NCBI GenBank assembly: GCA_038380795.1
Contig: CM076268.1
Location: forward strand, 14,140,001-14,204,000
Length of the DNA: 64,000 nt
Direction of reading: 5' to 3'
Origin: Pyrocephalus nanus
Taxonomy: Eukaryota; Chordata; Aves; Passeriformes; Tyrannidae
Under the pieces are notes generated by a model. That model ran no database searches. It saw nothing but the letters and a program-made list of their open reading frames with translations, and was not told the DNA's origin. Positions 33,501 to 43,745 of this stretch are shown piece by piece (the stretch's first letter is position 1; the number at the start of each line of letters is the position of its first letter). Made by a program: the position numbers and the translations under genes.

Positions 33501-34178
33501 CCCCTTCCCAGGGATGGCTCCTCTTGGCCCTTTTACTATTACTCAAGGGGGTGGTGCAGACCAAGGGGGGGGGACAAACATAACTGTGTTGCTGTTGATT
33601 TCCGTCTTCCTCCTTCTCCGGTGTCAGAGACAACTATGGCTTTGTCACCTATCGCTATGCCGAGGAAGCCTTTGCTGCCATCGAGAGTGGGCACAAGCTG
33701 CGGCGCCCAGATGAGCAGCCCTTTGACCTGTGCTTTGGCGGCCGCCGGCAGTTCTGCAGGAGGAACTACGCCGACTTGGGTGAGTCGTGCAGCCTCCACG
33801 TTGAAGGATTGGCACCCTGGGCCCTCTCTCCTTCCCCAAGGTGTAGGGGGTCCCCATCCTTGGTGTCATTCAGGTTTGGCAGCAGCGCCACATCCAGGCC
33901 TGTACTGAAGAGAAGTTGAATGGGGGCTCCCCATCTCTCCAGTGCTGTGATAGAGGCCGGCCCATCGTCTAGATGGGTCTAGATTCTGTCACATGAGGGA
34001 AGATGAGAAGTTTGCTGTGAGGATGGGCAGAAGTGTGGTAGTCGCTCAAGGCAGACTCTCTCCATCTCTTCCAGATTCAAACCGGGAGGATTTCGACCCG
34101 GCTCCTGTAAAGAGCAAGTTTGACTCCCTGGACTTCGACACGCTGCTGCGGCAGGCACAGCGCAGCCTGCGGAGGTAG
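21366..34178 (+). CDS. PPRC1: PPRC1, PGC-1-related coactivator (complete gene, 14 coding exons)
   Basis: PRC is a nuclear coactivator of the PGC-1 family that works with NRF-1, GABP, CREB and HCF-1 to drive respiratory-chain and growth genes. Coding exons join 21366-21506, 25063-25362, 25498-25653, 26085-26201, 26570-29312, 29729-29782, 30137-30197, 30551-30636, 30778-31576, 32759-32932, 33105-33168, 33353-33474, 33628-33779 and 34075-34178. That is 5073 nt, or 1690 residues against about 1664 in human. All introns are GT-AG and phases agree throughout. In order: Ala/Gly-rich start; acidic activation region (about 110-200); a long Ser/Pro-rich middle with proline-rich stretch; the HCF-1-binding DHDY; an Arg/Ser domain (about 1440-1545); an RRM (about 1568-1648); and the highly conserved C-terminus ending LLRQAQRSLRR. 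The least certain part is the 5' edge of exon 2. Confidence 0.93.
21507..25062 (+). other. PPRC1 intron 1
   Basis: The largest intron of the gene, CpG-rich for its first kilobase and GC-moderate after that. No additional exon, RNA gene or repeat that I can support. Confidence 0.6.
25063..25362 (+). CDS. PPRC1: PPRC1 coding exon 2 (start of acidic activation region)
   Basis: The second half, ETILEAEEILGTMQNYLD followed by SSVISIIEDLSLCE, aligns closely with human PRC (DETLLGTMQSYMD..., LISLIEDF). It ends at GAG|GTGGGA in phase 0. The 5' edge is a choice. The acceptor at 25061-25062 (preceded by a pyrimidine-rich tract) is phase 0 and matches exon 1. TATCAG at 25132-25137 is another phase-0 candidate with a weaker tract. 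TTTGCAG ending at 25124 has the wrong phase. The first 50 codons have no clear counterpart in human. Confidence 0.8.
25498..25653 (+). CDS. PPRC1: PPRC1 coding exon 3 (activation region)
   Basis: Encodes 52 residues including NELSLLTAITEILD and ETLSPFDTIMDAELL, matching the human EVSLLTALTEILD and ENLSPFDSI... segments of the conserved N-terminal activation domain. The acceptor is a tandem TAGCAG, so the first Gln may be included or skipped. Donor TCG|GTGAGT. Confidence 0.93.
26085..26201 (+). CDS. PPRC1: PPRC1 coding exon 4 (receptor-box position)
   Basis: Encodes 39 residues starting FQKFLTLSRP. Human PRC has LHKLLTLSRTP here, an LxxLL nuclear-receptor box; this copy reads FxxFL instead. 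A serine run (SSSSSVSV) follows. Good acceptor (CTCGTCTTCAG) and donor (AAG|GTGAGC). Confidence 0.9.
26570..29312 (+). CDS. PPRC1: PPRC1 coding exon 5 (large central exon)
   Basis: About 914 codons in one frame. Landmarks shared with human PRC: RSDGEEEEEE near the start; SLSELVKSMHPYCLP; a basic RKSRKKKAEDQSKQ patch; SLREYRIRMLHRQ followed by GKWPSVPEPPTELAEIPCLV; a proline-rich block with PSWPCF; and SKDIVEAFISEIG at the end. The middle is low-complexity and fast-evolving. It ends ATT G|GTGAGT, phase 1. Confidence 0.95.
29729..29782 (+). CDS. PPRC1: PPRC1 coding exon 6
   Basis: Small exon encoding IEATDLSSLLEQFEKSE, nearly identical to human IEASDLSSLLEQFEKSE. It contains an LSSLL sequence that also fits LxxLL. 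Donor GTGCGG is weak but phase-compatible. Confidence 0.95.
30137..30197 (+). CDS. PPRC1: PPRC1 coding exon 7
   Basis: Encodes AKKEETPVQPPEDRRPTGSS; the AKKE start matches human. Acceptor TCTTTTTAG, donor CGG|GTGAGT. Confidence 0.9.
30551..30636 (+). CDS. PPRC1: PPRC1 coding exon 8
   Basis: Ends in LHASELANVAG, matching human LQAPELANVAG. Donor CAG|GTAATG. Splices in phase to the GLTPPATPPHQLW block. Confidence 0.92.
30778..31576 (+). CDS. PPRC1: PPRC1 coding exon 9 (HCF-1 motif, start of RS domain)
   Basis: Begins GLTPPATPPHQLWKP and VSLLAKAKSP, as in human. DHDY at 30996-31007 is the HCF-1-binding motif (D/E-H-x-Y). SRWNVKRHRDITIKP is conserved. The exon ends in a serine run encoded by TCATCT-type repeats and an RSRSRSLSPPPKRWRR stretch typical of RS domains. 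Donor AG|GTAAGC, phase 2. Confidence 0.95.
32759..32932 (+). CDS. PPRC1: PPRC1 coding exon 10 (Arg/Ser domain)
   Basis: Almost entirely Ser/Arg, with runs of Ser, YSSRSTSHSQSRSPSPRRRS and a basic RRRR end. This is the SR-like domain that in the PGC-1 family couples transcription to RNA processing. Human has longer pure-serine runs here. Confidence 0.93.
33105..33168 (+). CDS. PPRC1: PPRC1 coding exon 11
   Basis: Encodes YSCDAQDHYQRQRILQKERA plus Ile, matching human HDHYQRQRVLQKERAI. Donor ATA|GTGAGT. Confidence 0.93.
33353..33474 (+). CDS. PPRC1: PPRC1 coding exon 12 (RRM, first half)
   Basis: Begins EERRVVFIGKIPSRMTRSEL. VFIGKI is the RNP2 strand of the RNA-recognition motif. The helix and beta-2 (FGDIEECTLHF) follow. 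Donor GG|GTAAGA. Confidence 0.96.
33628..33779 (+). CDS. PPRC1: PPRC1 coding exon 13 (RRM, second half)
   Basis: NYGFVTYR is RNP1. AEEAFAAIESGHKL and FDLCFGGRRQFC complete the RRM and are almost unchanged from human. Donor TTG G|GTGAGT. Confidence 0.96.
34075..34178 (+). CDS. PPRC1: PPRC1 last coding exon
   Basis: Encodes SNREDFDPAPVKSKFDSLDF and DTLLRQAQRSLRR, then TAG at 34176-34178. The C-terminus differs from human mainly at KNLRR versus RSLRR. Confidence 0.96.
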
Positions 34179-34271
34179 CAGCAGGCAAGGCGGAGCACCT
34201 GCCCCCGCTTTTATACTCAAATACAAAAGGCAAAAAAAGTATGGAGAGAGAGAGAGAGATACGGGGTTTTT

Positions 34272-34277
34272 AATAAA
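34272..34277 (+). terminator. PPRC1 proximal poly(A) signal
   Basis: AATAAA 94 nt after the PPRC1 stop codon, in an A-rich stretch. It would give a very short 3' UTR. Confidence 0.6.
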
Positions 34278-34389
34278 AAGAAAAAGGAAAAAAATTTGTT
34301 TTATAACCAATATTTAAGGAGGATGGGTTGCTGGCCTTTGACTGGAGGGGCACAGGCAAGTGGCACTCCTGGGCTTGCCCCAGACATAT

Positions 34390-34395
34390 AATAAA
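34390..34395 (+). terminator. PPRC1 distal poly(A) signal
   Basis: AATAAA about 212 nt after the stop, followed within 30 nt by a T-rich stretch (CTTTGTCTCCTCCTTTG) suitable as a downstream element. This is the likelier main cleavage site. Confidence 0.6.
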
Positions 34396-34419
34396 TATGG
34401 ATGCCCAAACAGCAGCACT

Positions 34420-37400
34420 GCTTTGTCTCCTCCTTTGCATGGGCCATTCCCAGGCATGGGCTCAGGCTGTGACCCTTCAGGACCCCAAGGACTCTGCTGG
34501 GTCTGGCCCCATGAGGCATAAAATGGTTGGGGACTGGGCACAGGAGTGGGGTGTCTGTGGAGAGTGGGGTAGGACTGCGTTCACCGAGCCTGTGACTGTC
34601 ACTGTGACAGCCTGCAATGGCCTGGCACGGGGTGAGCTCCTCTCTGAGGACCCCTCTGCCTGTCTCTTGGGCTTTGCTGGCTGGAGGCATTGGAGGCATT
34701 GGCACCCCGTGCCTCCCAGCCTTCTTATGTCCACCTGCACCTCCGGCCGTGCCCACGGGGGGGCAGTGCAAGATCCTCCACGGCCGCTCCCTGGCGCGGG
34801 CCGGGAACAGCGGCTGGAGCCCCTGGCTCGGGCCTCGGGCAGGGCTCTGCTCGCTCCCAGGGCAGTGCGCCCCCTGCCCTGTCTGCCTGTCCCTTTCGAG
34901 CCCGCTCCTTGGCTTTGCTCCAGCTCGGCAGAAGGAGAAGGATGTCTGACATCTCATCTCTGGGTTTCCCCTGAGGGAGAGATGTTGGTGTGACTGCAGA
35001 GAGGTTACAGGCAGCTGCAGTGGGATGGTGCTTGGCAGGAAGGAATGGACAGTGATAGGGATGGATGTGTGATACGTGTCCAGGCCCTTCTAGTGCACTG
35101 CAGCTCATGGAGGGAGAAGGGTGATTAAAGGCAGCCCCCAGGGGTGTGTGCATGGGCCTACTGCCAAGCATCTTCCCTGCACCTTGCCCAGAGCCAGCAG
35201 TGCCAAGGCCCTGACTCCTTGTGCTGGAAAAGCCCAGGGATCCCCTGCAGGTGGGGCTGAGCCAGCAATGCTAACTGGGAGCTCTGAGATGGCACCATGG
35301 CTTCAGGACTGGGGCAGGCTTGGGCAGGGTGCAGTGGTGCCAATTTGGGCCCCCTCTCACACACCTGGGGTAGGGGAGCTTAGAGCTGCCCAGCTGGGCT
35401 CTGCAGAGCTGGGGAGGGAAGGGATGGGCAGGTGATGTACCTTGCACCAGGGTTCTTCACAGTGCCTGGGGTGGGAGGAGGCTGTGCCCACTCCTGTAGT
35501 GGGAGAGCAGGGAAGGGAATAGGGGCAATAAACCAAGGGTGGGATGTCCTGTGGTGTGATGCAGGATGGGGGGTTCAGGTAAGCTGATGCTACCACTTGG
35601 ATCATGCTCAGGGCTCTGAGACAATAAGATTGCTGCAGCAATCTTACGGTCTGGGATTAGCACAGGAGTTGGTGCACATCTGTGCCCTTGCTGCTCCCCT
35701 GAATGGAGGAAGGTGCTCCTGCTCCTGCCTGCGCCCTGAGTGACTCATGCTGCTCCATAGCTCAGCCCTGGGAGGCCTCTGCAGTACCCAGGGGTGTGGG
35801 GTGCAGTGGGGCTGCCTCCAGGTGACGCTGAGCAAGCTCCCACCCTGTCCTCTCCTGCTTGGCCCTGGACTTTGTACAAGGGAGGGTCCAAGGAGGCAGC
35901 TGCAGGCAAAGGTGTGAGCAGGATGGTGGGGAGGTGGGCAGGGGGCTGTTAATCAGTGCAGCTCTTCCCAGGGACATCAGCTTGGCAGGAGGGGGTGACA
36001 GCCAGGACCTGGTGGGGACCTGTGAGGAGGATGTGCCCCCCTTTCTGGAAGTTCATGCTAAGCCCTGTGGCTGCAGAACACCTGCAGCCCCTCTCCTGCC
36101 CAGGGCAGTTGGGCCAGTGGTGGTGCTGACCAGCATCTTCTTGGTCTCAGGGCTGCCTCAGCGGTGCTGAGGGTATGGGGATCCAAGCAAGCATTACAGG
36201 GAGAGCCTCTGTTCAACAAGCTGCAAAACCACCCTCAAGCCGTAGGCTGATTCTGGCCTGAGGAAGGGCTTGTGTGCCCTAGAGCTGGGCTTGTTTGTAC
36301 AACAGCTTTAGGGGGTCTGAAACTTTCTTTACAGCCTTTTCTCAAACCTGTGGTGCAGCTGCGGAGGCAAGCAGGAGTGTCACAGCAAAGGCAGAGCTGG
36401 GCACAGGGGATATCTGCTTTCAGAGCACCCCTTTGACCCTTCGGGATATGCTACCATATGGACCTGAGGTGTGTGCATTCAGGCAGCCCCTGTGAGCAGG
36501 GCATCACCCCAAATGTGTGTGCTGCTGGCTGTGGCATGAACAAGGCTGTGTCCTTGCATTCCTGGGGCTGGGCTGCACATGGTCCCCTCTCCTTGCTCCT
36601 GTGAGTGAGGAAAGGCAGGGTGTGTGAAAGCGTTTGTGTTGCCAAAAGAATTAACACCCTGTTGTTGTGCCCTATAAATCCTCCAAGTGTTAGGGGCTGG
36701 CTTTATCCCTCCGTGTTACAGTTTAATGGTTTCCGTTAGCAATAACCTGGCCCTGTGTTCTGGGTTATTGATTTAAGGTCTGTTGTGGAGGGTGTGAGAG
36801 TTGCAGAAAGGTGTTTTCCTGCTGCCCAGCCAGCGGCAAAGGCACTGTTGCAAAGAGGAGGCAGGAGGAGTGCAGGAAGTGGTGCACAGCCAGCTCTCTG
36901 GAAGCACAGCTGCTGGCAGGGGCTGTCTGGAGAGTACTGGGGACAGTGGCAAGGAGCAGCACTTGGAGCACATCTCTCAGTTGTCCCAGCAGACAGCAGG
37001 CATGGCTGCAGCTGCTGAGGTAACTGCAGCTGCCATGGTAGCACCCCCTGAGTTATAAGAGAGATGGGACATGCCTGCCTTTGGCACTTGTTGGAGTTGC
37101 TGCCTGCTTAGGTGGTCCCTGGCTCGATGGTGGGCAGCTCCATTTGCCTCCCTGTGCCAGGCAGAGCACCCTGCAGCACTGCAGACAGCCCAGCTCGGTA
37201 GTTTGGACCTGGAACTGCCAGGGCACAGCCGTGTCTCAGCTCTCCTCTGTGCACACTGATGGGTAAGTCCTGCTGGTGGCTGCACCGCTGGCCCAGAACA
37301 GTCCCCTTGCAAATACCCTTTGGAAGAGATTGTGGTGCAGCTCAAGCACAGCCTTTGCCCAGCTGGTAGCAGCAGTACCTGTGGGGGTTTCCTAAGCCAG

Positions 37401-38600
37401 AGGCAAGCCAGAGATGAGGAACAGAGCTGGGACTTTGTAGGAACCCCAAATCCTGGGAAGAGTCTCTTGAAAACAAATCCACTTCACCCAAGGTACATGG
37501 TGTGTGTGTAGGACAGCCAACCTTCCTTCTGCAAGCAGCAGCATCCTCTGCTGCCCACATGAGAGGCTCTGTCCAGAGCTGCAGCAGCCCATGGCTGGAT
37601 ACTACACAGACAGTGTTTTCTGAGAGGTCACTAAGAAGAGCTGGGATTTTCACTCTGTTTCTCTTCAAGGCACTCTCAGCCTTTCCCCTTCTGTTCCTGC
37701 TGCAGACGCCAATCTCCTGCATTTGTCCCTCCCTGCACCAGTCCCTACCATCTAGAGTTTTCTGCTGGAAGAAAATTCTAATGGACTGATGCTGATTTCA
37801 CACCTTCCTCTCCCTTTCCCTTTTCATTCCCTCTTGCATTAGTATGTCCTGAATGTGATGTTCAAGCTAGAAAGCAGCTAGAAGGGCATCCGAATTGGTC
37901 TTTCATTGTGGGTAAAACCTGGAAGATGAGGGGCCTGTGCCCTGTGCATAAACTGGTTTGGACCCCATGTGCAAGAGGCAGAGGGACAGCAGCACTTCTT
38001 GCACACCTCTGCCTGGGGCTGAAGGCTGCATGGCCCTTGTCCCCATTGCTTTGCAGAGCTCCACATTTTCCCAGCAACAGTAGAGTCCTTTATCTAAGGA
38101 AAGGTTACTCTGGGACCTTAGAGTTGGGTGAGAAGCACCCACATTTCCGTGAGGTGGGTGTGCTTTTCCACACTTAGAGTGTTCACCCTTAAGATGTTCA
38201 GCATACGCATCCTGAAAGCTGACAGGGACCCCTGTGGGGAGAGGTGCCAGGCAAGAACCTGGGTCTGCAATGGTCCTGGCTCTTGGCACCCATTCCCTTC
38301 CTTGGAGTCAGCAGTCCTTGGGATTCAGACTGACTCAGAACACCCGAGAGCTCAGAGCTCCTGACCCAAAGCAGAGGCTGCTGCTGTGGCATGTCTGTGC
38401 CTCCCCAGCCTGGATTCCCTCACAGGGGTACCCAGCTTCAGGGTGGCTGCTGAGAGTGGCCATGGCACTTTGGTGCTGGGATTGCTGAAAATGTGGGCTC
38501 AGAGGAGCCCCGGAGAGCTGGGAGAGGAGCTCATCCCCCTGTGGCATCCAGCACCTCCAGGTTCAGGGCTCCCCCACTCATAACACCTTGTCTGTTCTCT
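34420..38600. other. GC-moderate intergenic region, no gene seen
   Basis: No exon that I recognise on either strand. NOLC1, the next gene after PPRC1 in human, is not here: no Lys/Ser/Glu-rich repeat exons are present. Composition resembles the PPRC1 side until about 38.6 kb. Confidence 0.55.
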
Positions 38601-39429
38601 TACATACCCCTCATCCCACCACCTGCCTGCAAGCAAGCCCTACAGGCCAGACAGTGGTTGTGTGTCCTTTAAATCTGTGCTTGTACAGCTGAGAGCGCTG
38701 GTTAATGCCCATGTTCCCTCTCACAGCTGCTGTTGCTGTTACCTTGTGTGCTCGTGTTCACACTGGGGCAGTCCCTCCAGGGTCACCCTCTAGTCCAGGG
38801 TCCTCCAGCTGTGAGTAAACATGCAATGAAGGTCCTGCTGGTGTCTCTAGCTGGTGCCTCTTGCTTCACTCACTCCAAAACCCAGTGCTGCAAATGTTTC
38901 CAGACTTCTCTCAGCAAAAAAAGCTGCATCTATAACATGCCACTGGAAGTAGGCAAGGAGATTAAGGGACCATCAGTCTTCAGCCTGGCAATGGTACAGA
39001 ATTTGTGAAAAGACATTATGTAGGATCTAGAAAATAGATGTGAACTTGGAGAAATAAAAACTCAAAACAAAACAAAACAGAAAGGCCCCAACCAAATCCA
39101 CACAAAAAATGCAAACACAATTTTTCTGTCAATCCAGGAAAATTCCCTCCTGACCCTAATCTGGCAATAGCATTAAGCCTAATGTGTGAGCAGACCTTTG
39201 GGACTGTAATGCTGGGAGCACCAATGCAGAGCTTGTGTTTAGTGCTCCAGAAGAAGGAAAACCTCTAGAAACAGTACCTTTAGAAACAAGTTAAGAAGAA
39301 AATTGGTTATTCTTCATGATCACAGTGACCAGCATAAACCTGAAAGCCTGAAGTGAAGCAGCACCTGTTCCAAATAACCTTAGCACTGCTGACTCCTTTG
39401 CCAGACAGGAGCTGTGTCCCAGGCTGAAC

Positions 39430-40260
39430 TGTCCATTTCCAGGCCTCCTTCACTTAGAAATTAATGGAGTTCTATCAAACTGCATGTTAAATTGATCCAG
39501 GTTCTTCTGCCTCATTGCCATTTTCGGAAGGCTGCTCCAGAACATCAATCCTAGCAGGGGTATTAACTCTCAAATTCATCATCTAAGCTTATTAAATTTT
39601 TTTTTTGCCACTATTGTACATCTTACATATTTTCTAAACATTTTTAATTTTCTTGTTGTGGTTTTTCAGAAATGCATTTGTCCCCTCTCAGCCTCTGTCT
39701 GTACAGAACAAGCCATCTTTTATCAGATTTTTAATCAGTTTGTGCTTGTTTGTCTCAGTATCCAAATAGTTTTTCTCTGCGCAGTGGAAATTTATCCTTC
39801 CTGGATGCAGAGCTGCAAGGATATTCTGGAGGAAGTCTTACAGTGCCTTGCGCAATGGCAATAATGTTTCTGTCTCTGCTAAAAATAACTTGTCTGATGC
39901 ATCCTAGGATCGTGCCATTCCTTTTTCACAGAAGCATCACACTGCTGCTTCATATTCATCCTTCAGTGCAGTAAGGTCTTTTTATTCCTTCAGAGCCTTC
40001 ATTTCATCAGTTTGTAGCAAATGTCCTTGCTGCTGGGCCCCAAGTATTTAATTTGCCCTTTCTGCCATTAAATTTCACCCTACTTCTCTCATCCCTTGAC
40101 AAGGTCAAGGTCCCCTTCCTCCTCTATGAGGAACTACTACTCTCAGCACTTACAATCCCTCTAAACCCTGTGCTGCCTCTGCATTTTGGAAGCTTGCACT
40201 TGGCTCCTCTGAAATTACCAATGGATATACTAGCTCGAGTTTATTCTCAGGATATGTAGT
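39430..40260 (-). mobile_element. Decayed CR1-like LINE, reverse-transcriptase part
   Basis: The stretch around 39920-40190 resembles, in reverse orientation, the widespread amniote CR1-type ORF2 segment running from the FADDTKL catalytic motif to the DLDxLxxW...KFNxxK thumb region. The FADDT position (about 40165-40190) has decayed to something like CRGST, and stop codons interrupt the frame. The left boundary is uncertain. The assignment rests on remembered family patterns, not on an alignment. Confidence 0.5.
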
Positions 40261-43115
40261 TGATATCTGTCCCACAGCCTGGTCATGCTCATGTCCATGA
40301 TACAGCCTGGGCAGTTTCTCCTGTATCTCCTTACTGACCTTGGGGCTCATCTTCACCTTTAGCAGCTGTTTTTTCCTGGTTTGTAGTGAATCATCCTTAA
40401 CTCTGAATTGAGTGCCTTAGTCTAAGAAACTGATAGCCTCATGTAAGGATGATTTCTGTTGTGATTTTTCTGTTTTGTTAGGTATCTCATCACCGTGTTC
40501 CCCTAATCACCTTCACTGAAACAGAGTTAAAACCACTTTTGGGGTTTGGCTGCAGCTGGCTTGTGTCTCCTCTCTTTCCACCCCTCTCCTCACATCTCTG
40601 CCTTCACTGAGTGTCTGCTCTTCCCTGAGGATCTTATCCTTGATTGATAGAACAGGCTCACCATCCACCAAACCTGTGTCTGAAATGATGTTGTGTTTTA
40701 TGTTACACTGAATCAATACGGAAGTTTGCTTTCCGTCTTGTCAGAGGATACCTGAGTGCTGCTACTCTGGTGCTGTTTACTGCCTGTCATTCACTGTGAA
40801 ATTAAAGATTACTCTAATTGCACAATTCCTACTCTTTATTCTTCTCATAGCCTTGAAGACAGTACAGTTTACTCTCAAGGCTACATCTGGTGTGTCTGCA
40901 GCCAGCCCCCGAGAACACCTGTTCAGGGCCCTTTCTACCACCCTTCCACACATGCCCTCTGGACATATCTTATCCATGTCACCCCCTTTTATGTCCTTAC
41001 AGTGACCTGATTAACTAACAGTGCTTCACAACTTCCTGCGCTCCTCCTACTGACCAGGTTCTCCCAGCCAGTTTCCACTCTTGCTTATCTCTGTGGCATC
41101 ATTCCAGGCGGCACGCTCTGCCTACACCAAGTGTTCCCACGCCAGCTGCGATGCACCATCCTCTGGCTCAACACCTTTCCAGTATGCCAAGATTCTGCCT
41201 TGCTTGATGTGACCACAGCAAATAGCAAAACTTGTGGAGAAGCCTAAAAAATCAGTGGCCACAGGCTGTCATAAAAACTTTGAAGGAGAAGAACTCGTAC
41301 CAGGAATGGATGAGGGAGATAAAGGACGTAGTGTTTCTAGTTCAACCTCAAAAGATTCTGGTTAGGTGATGGCAGAGCCTTAGGAGATAACGCCACTAGG
41401 ACAAATGGATTTAACACCTCCCAGCTTAATACAAGGGAGACCCACAAGCCCATGAGAAAGCACTCAGCAAGGTAAATTGAGTGAGGCTGGAAGGCTTAGT
41501 CAATGGGTGAGTTACAAGGTTGTGAAATCGTGTAGGATATCAATATTGTGTACAAGCTCTGTTCCCAGGTGAACTGGTGAGTATTAGAAACTGCATCTTC
41601 AAATAGCTTATTTTTAGATCCAGGAAGTATGTAGAGGAGCAGCAGAAAATATACTTCCTCAGTTACCTAGAGACAGTTGGAGCTCGTCCCTAAATAAAGC
41701 AGCTCTCCTTCAAGCACCTGGGGGCAAAGGGATTCCCAAATACCACTTGAGCAATGCTGCACAAGCTCAGGAAATGGGACTTTACTCACTCTAGCCTTGA
41801 AGCCTGGGGTGGACGTGCATGACAGAGTCATTCAAATAGCCTAATAAGCTAAAGAGAGCTATGTCTATAGCCCATCAAAAGTCTTGCGAAGTACACATGG
41901 GACGCTGACAATATGGTGCAATGAAGATGTGCAGACTGGACAATATCTGTGTATCAGAAATTCCAAGACTTAGGATTGCACTTAGCTTATAGTTAAAGTA
42001 CCTAATTCGTCACAGAAATGCACATTAAGTGTATAACAGATGACCATAATGTTTGGGGAAACACCTGGTACAACGCATGAGAAACTGTTTCAGGCTAAAT
42101 TTGGGGGTTTATAGGCTTTGAAGCCTGGCTAAGGGACAGTTAGGCACCACTATGGTCCATTTTCACCAGTGGACAAGAGTGAGTGTTATCTACAATCTCG
42201 CGTGAGTGAAGAGACCTGCAGGATGTATTTGCTCATGAATTGTAGCTGCCACTGCAGGGAAATGAATAAGTCAGACTCCTCCGGATGCTGGTGGAGGCAG
42301 CCTCCAGAGAAGGCAATGCTATTAATGGCCTGGATAAAAGGAATAGGTCAGAGCAGGACAGGATCTCTGGAGTGCCATTAGCAACCAGGGAAAGAGGGGA
42401 CAGCAGGCAACACCACTTACTGCTATGGACAGCTGTTCTCCTAATCCCCATCTCTATCAACATCTCTAAACATCTCCATGCGAGAGCAAGGTTGGTGAAT
42501 CAGTAACCCCTCCCAGATCCACCAGCTGGGCTCAGTTTTGTCTTTGTTGTCTCTCTCTCTCCTGGTGCTTTGACTAGTGGCTAATTCCTCAGACCTCGGT
42601 GTTTCCCATTTGACTATTCACTTCAGAGCCATCTATTAACAAAATGTCTGTAAGTTAACAGGGACTGAAATCTGGTCTGGAACCCTCAGCCACCACCTTA
42701 TTATTTCAGCAATATTTCCTTCAGCCTGCTGGAAGCCAGATTTTGGAGTGAGGCAATTTACAAGGCTGGACCCAAACTTAAGCAGAACTTTTACGTGTAC
42801 CAGTTTCTTTAAAACCGCAGCTGCCTGGGGGATGGTGCAGGATACTCTGCCGAGGAAAAAAAGTTTGGAAGTGCACAACTGTGTTTGACGACAGTAGCCT
42901 CTAGTCAAGGTCATTTTTCTGCACTGTGTTTCCCTTAAAGCTCGCTGTTGTGCCCCTGAGTCGCTGTAGGCTTCTCCCTACTATGTAAACCATGTTTTTA
43001 TTAGCCATCTTCATGTTTTTAGAAAGCTGCTCTTCAAAAACAAATTTGGCTGGCTTAAATGTGTTGGGTTGTAGGGTTTTATTATTTATGTATTGAACTT
43101 GGCAGAATTTGGGAT

Positions 43116-43191
43116 TTTCTATATTTCTATATTTCTATATTTCTTCTATATTTCTTTCTTCTATATTTCTATTTCTTTCTATATTTCTTCT
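43116..43191. repeat. TTTCTATA-type microsatellite
   Basis: Imperfect tandem repeat of TTTCTATA/TTTCTTCTATA units, pure pyrimidine apart from the TA steps. Confidence 0.85.
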
Positions 43192-43574
43192 TTGTCCATA
43201 CTTACTTACCCTTGTGGAAGAACTTTTTTTTTTTTTTTTGCTCTACTGATGAACTGTTCCAGACTTAGTATTTTTATTATTTTTGGTTGTTAGAATACTT
43301 TGAGTGATAGCATATTTAAAGCTTTAAATGCAGGGTCTCAATGTCATTGCAAGCAATTTGTCCTTTCATCTGTTACTTAAAAATTCTTCTTAATTATGCT
43401 CCTGACTTTTATACTTATTCCCTTTGGAAGGAGGATATGCTCATCTCCCTTTTAAGTTACATTGCACCGCAGTGTACTTTTTTTGTTGCTTTTTCCTCTC
43501 TCACAGTAATATTTGAGTACATTGTGTTTGTAATGACAAGGTGACTGTTCACTATTACATTTCAGACTCCCTCC

Positions 43575-43745
43575 TGTGTACTACTTGTGACTAAATCAAG
43601 AGTTCATCCTCCACTTGGCTCCTCTGAGTGGTCATTCTAAGAACAATCCATTTATGAGGGCTAAAAATACAGTCTCTGCATCATTCTTTGACATGGCATT
43701 TACCCAGTCTACATGGGGGCAATTAATGTCTCCCATTGTCATTAT
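43575..43745 (-). mobile_element. Decayed LINE endonuclease-domain fragment
   Basis: Read on the minus strand, about 43733-43630 gives GDINCPHVDW, a spacer, then FLALINGLFLE, a stop, and PLRGAK. This follows the order of the apurinic-type endonuclease domain of CR1/L2/L3-class LINEs (GDFNxPDIDW ... FLxLxxxNFLxQ ... PTRG), with one stop where Gln is usual and a second stop further on. It has the same orientation as the reverse-transcriptase fragment at about 40 kb, but is about 3.5 kb away rather than the 1.5-2 kb expected in one element. Confidence 0.6.
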
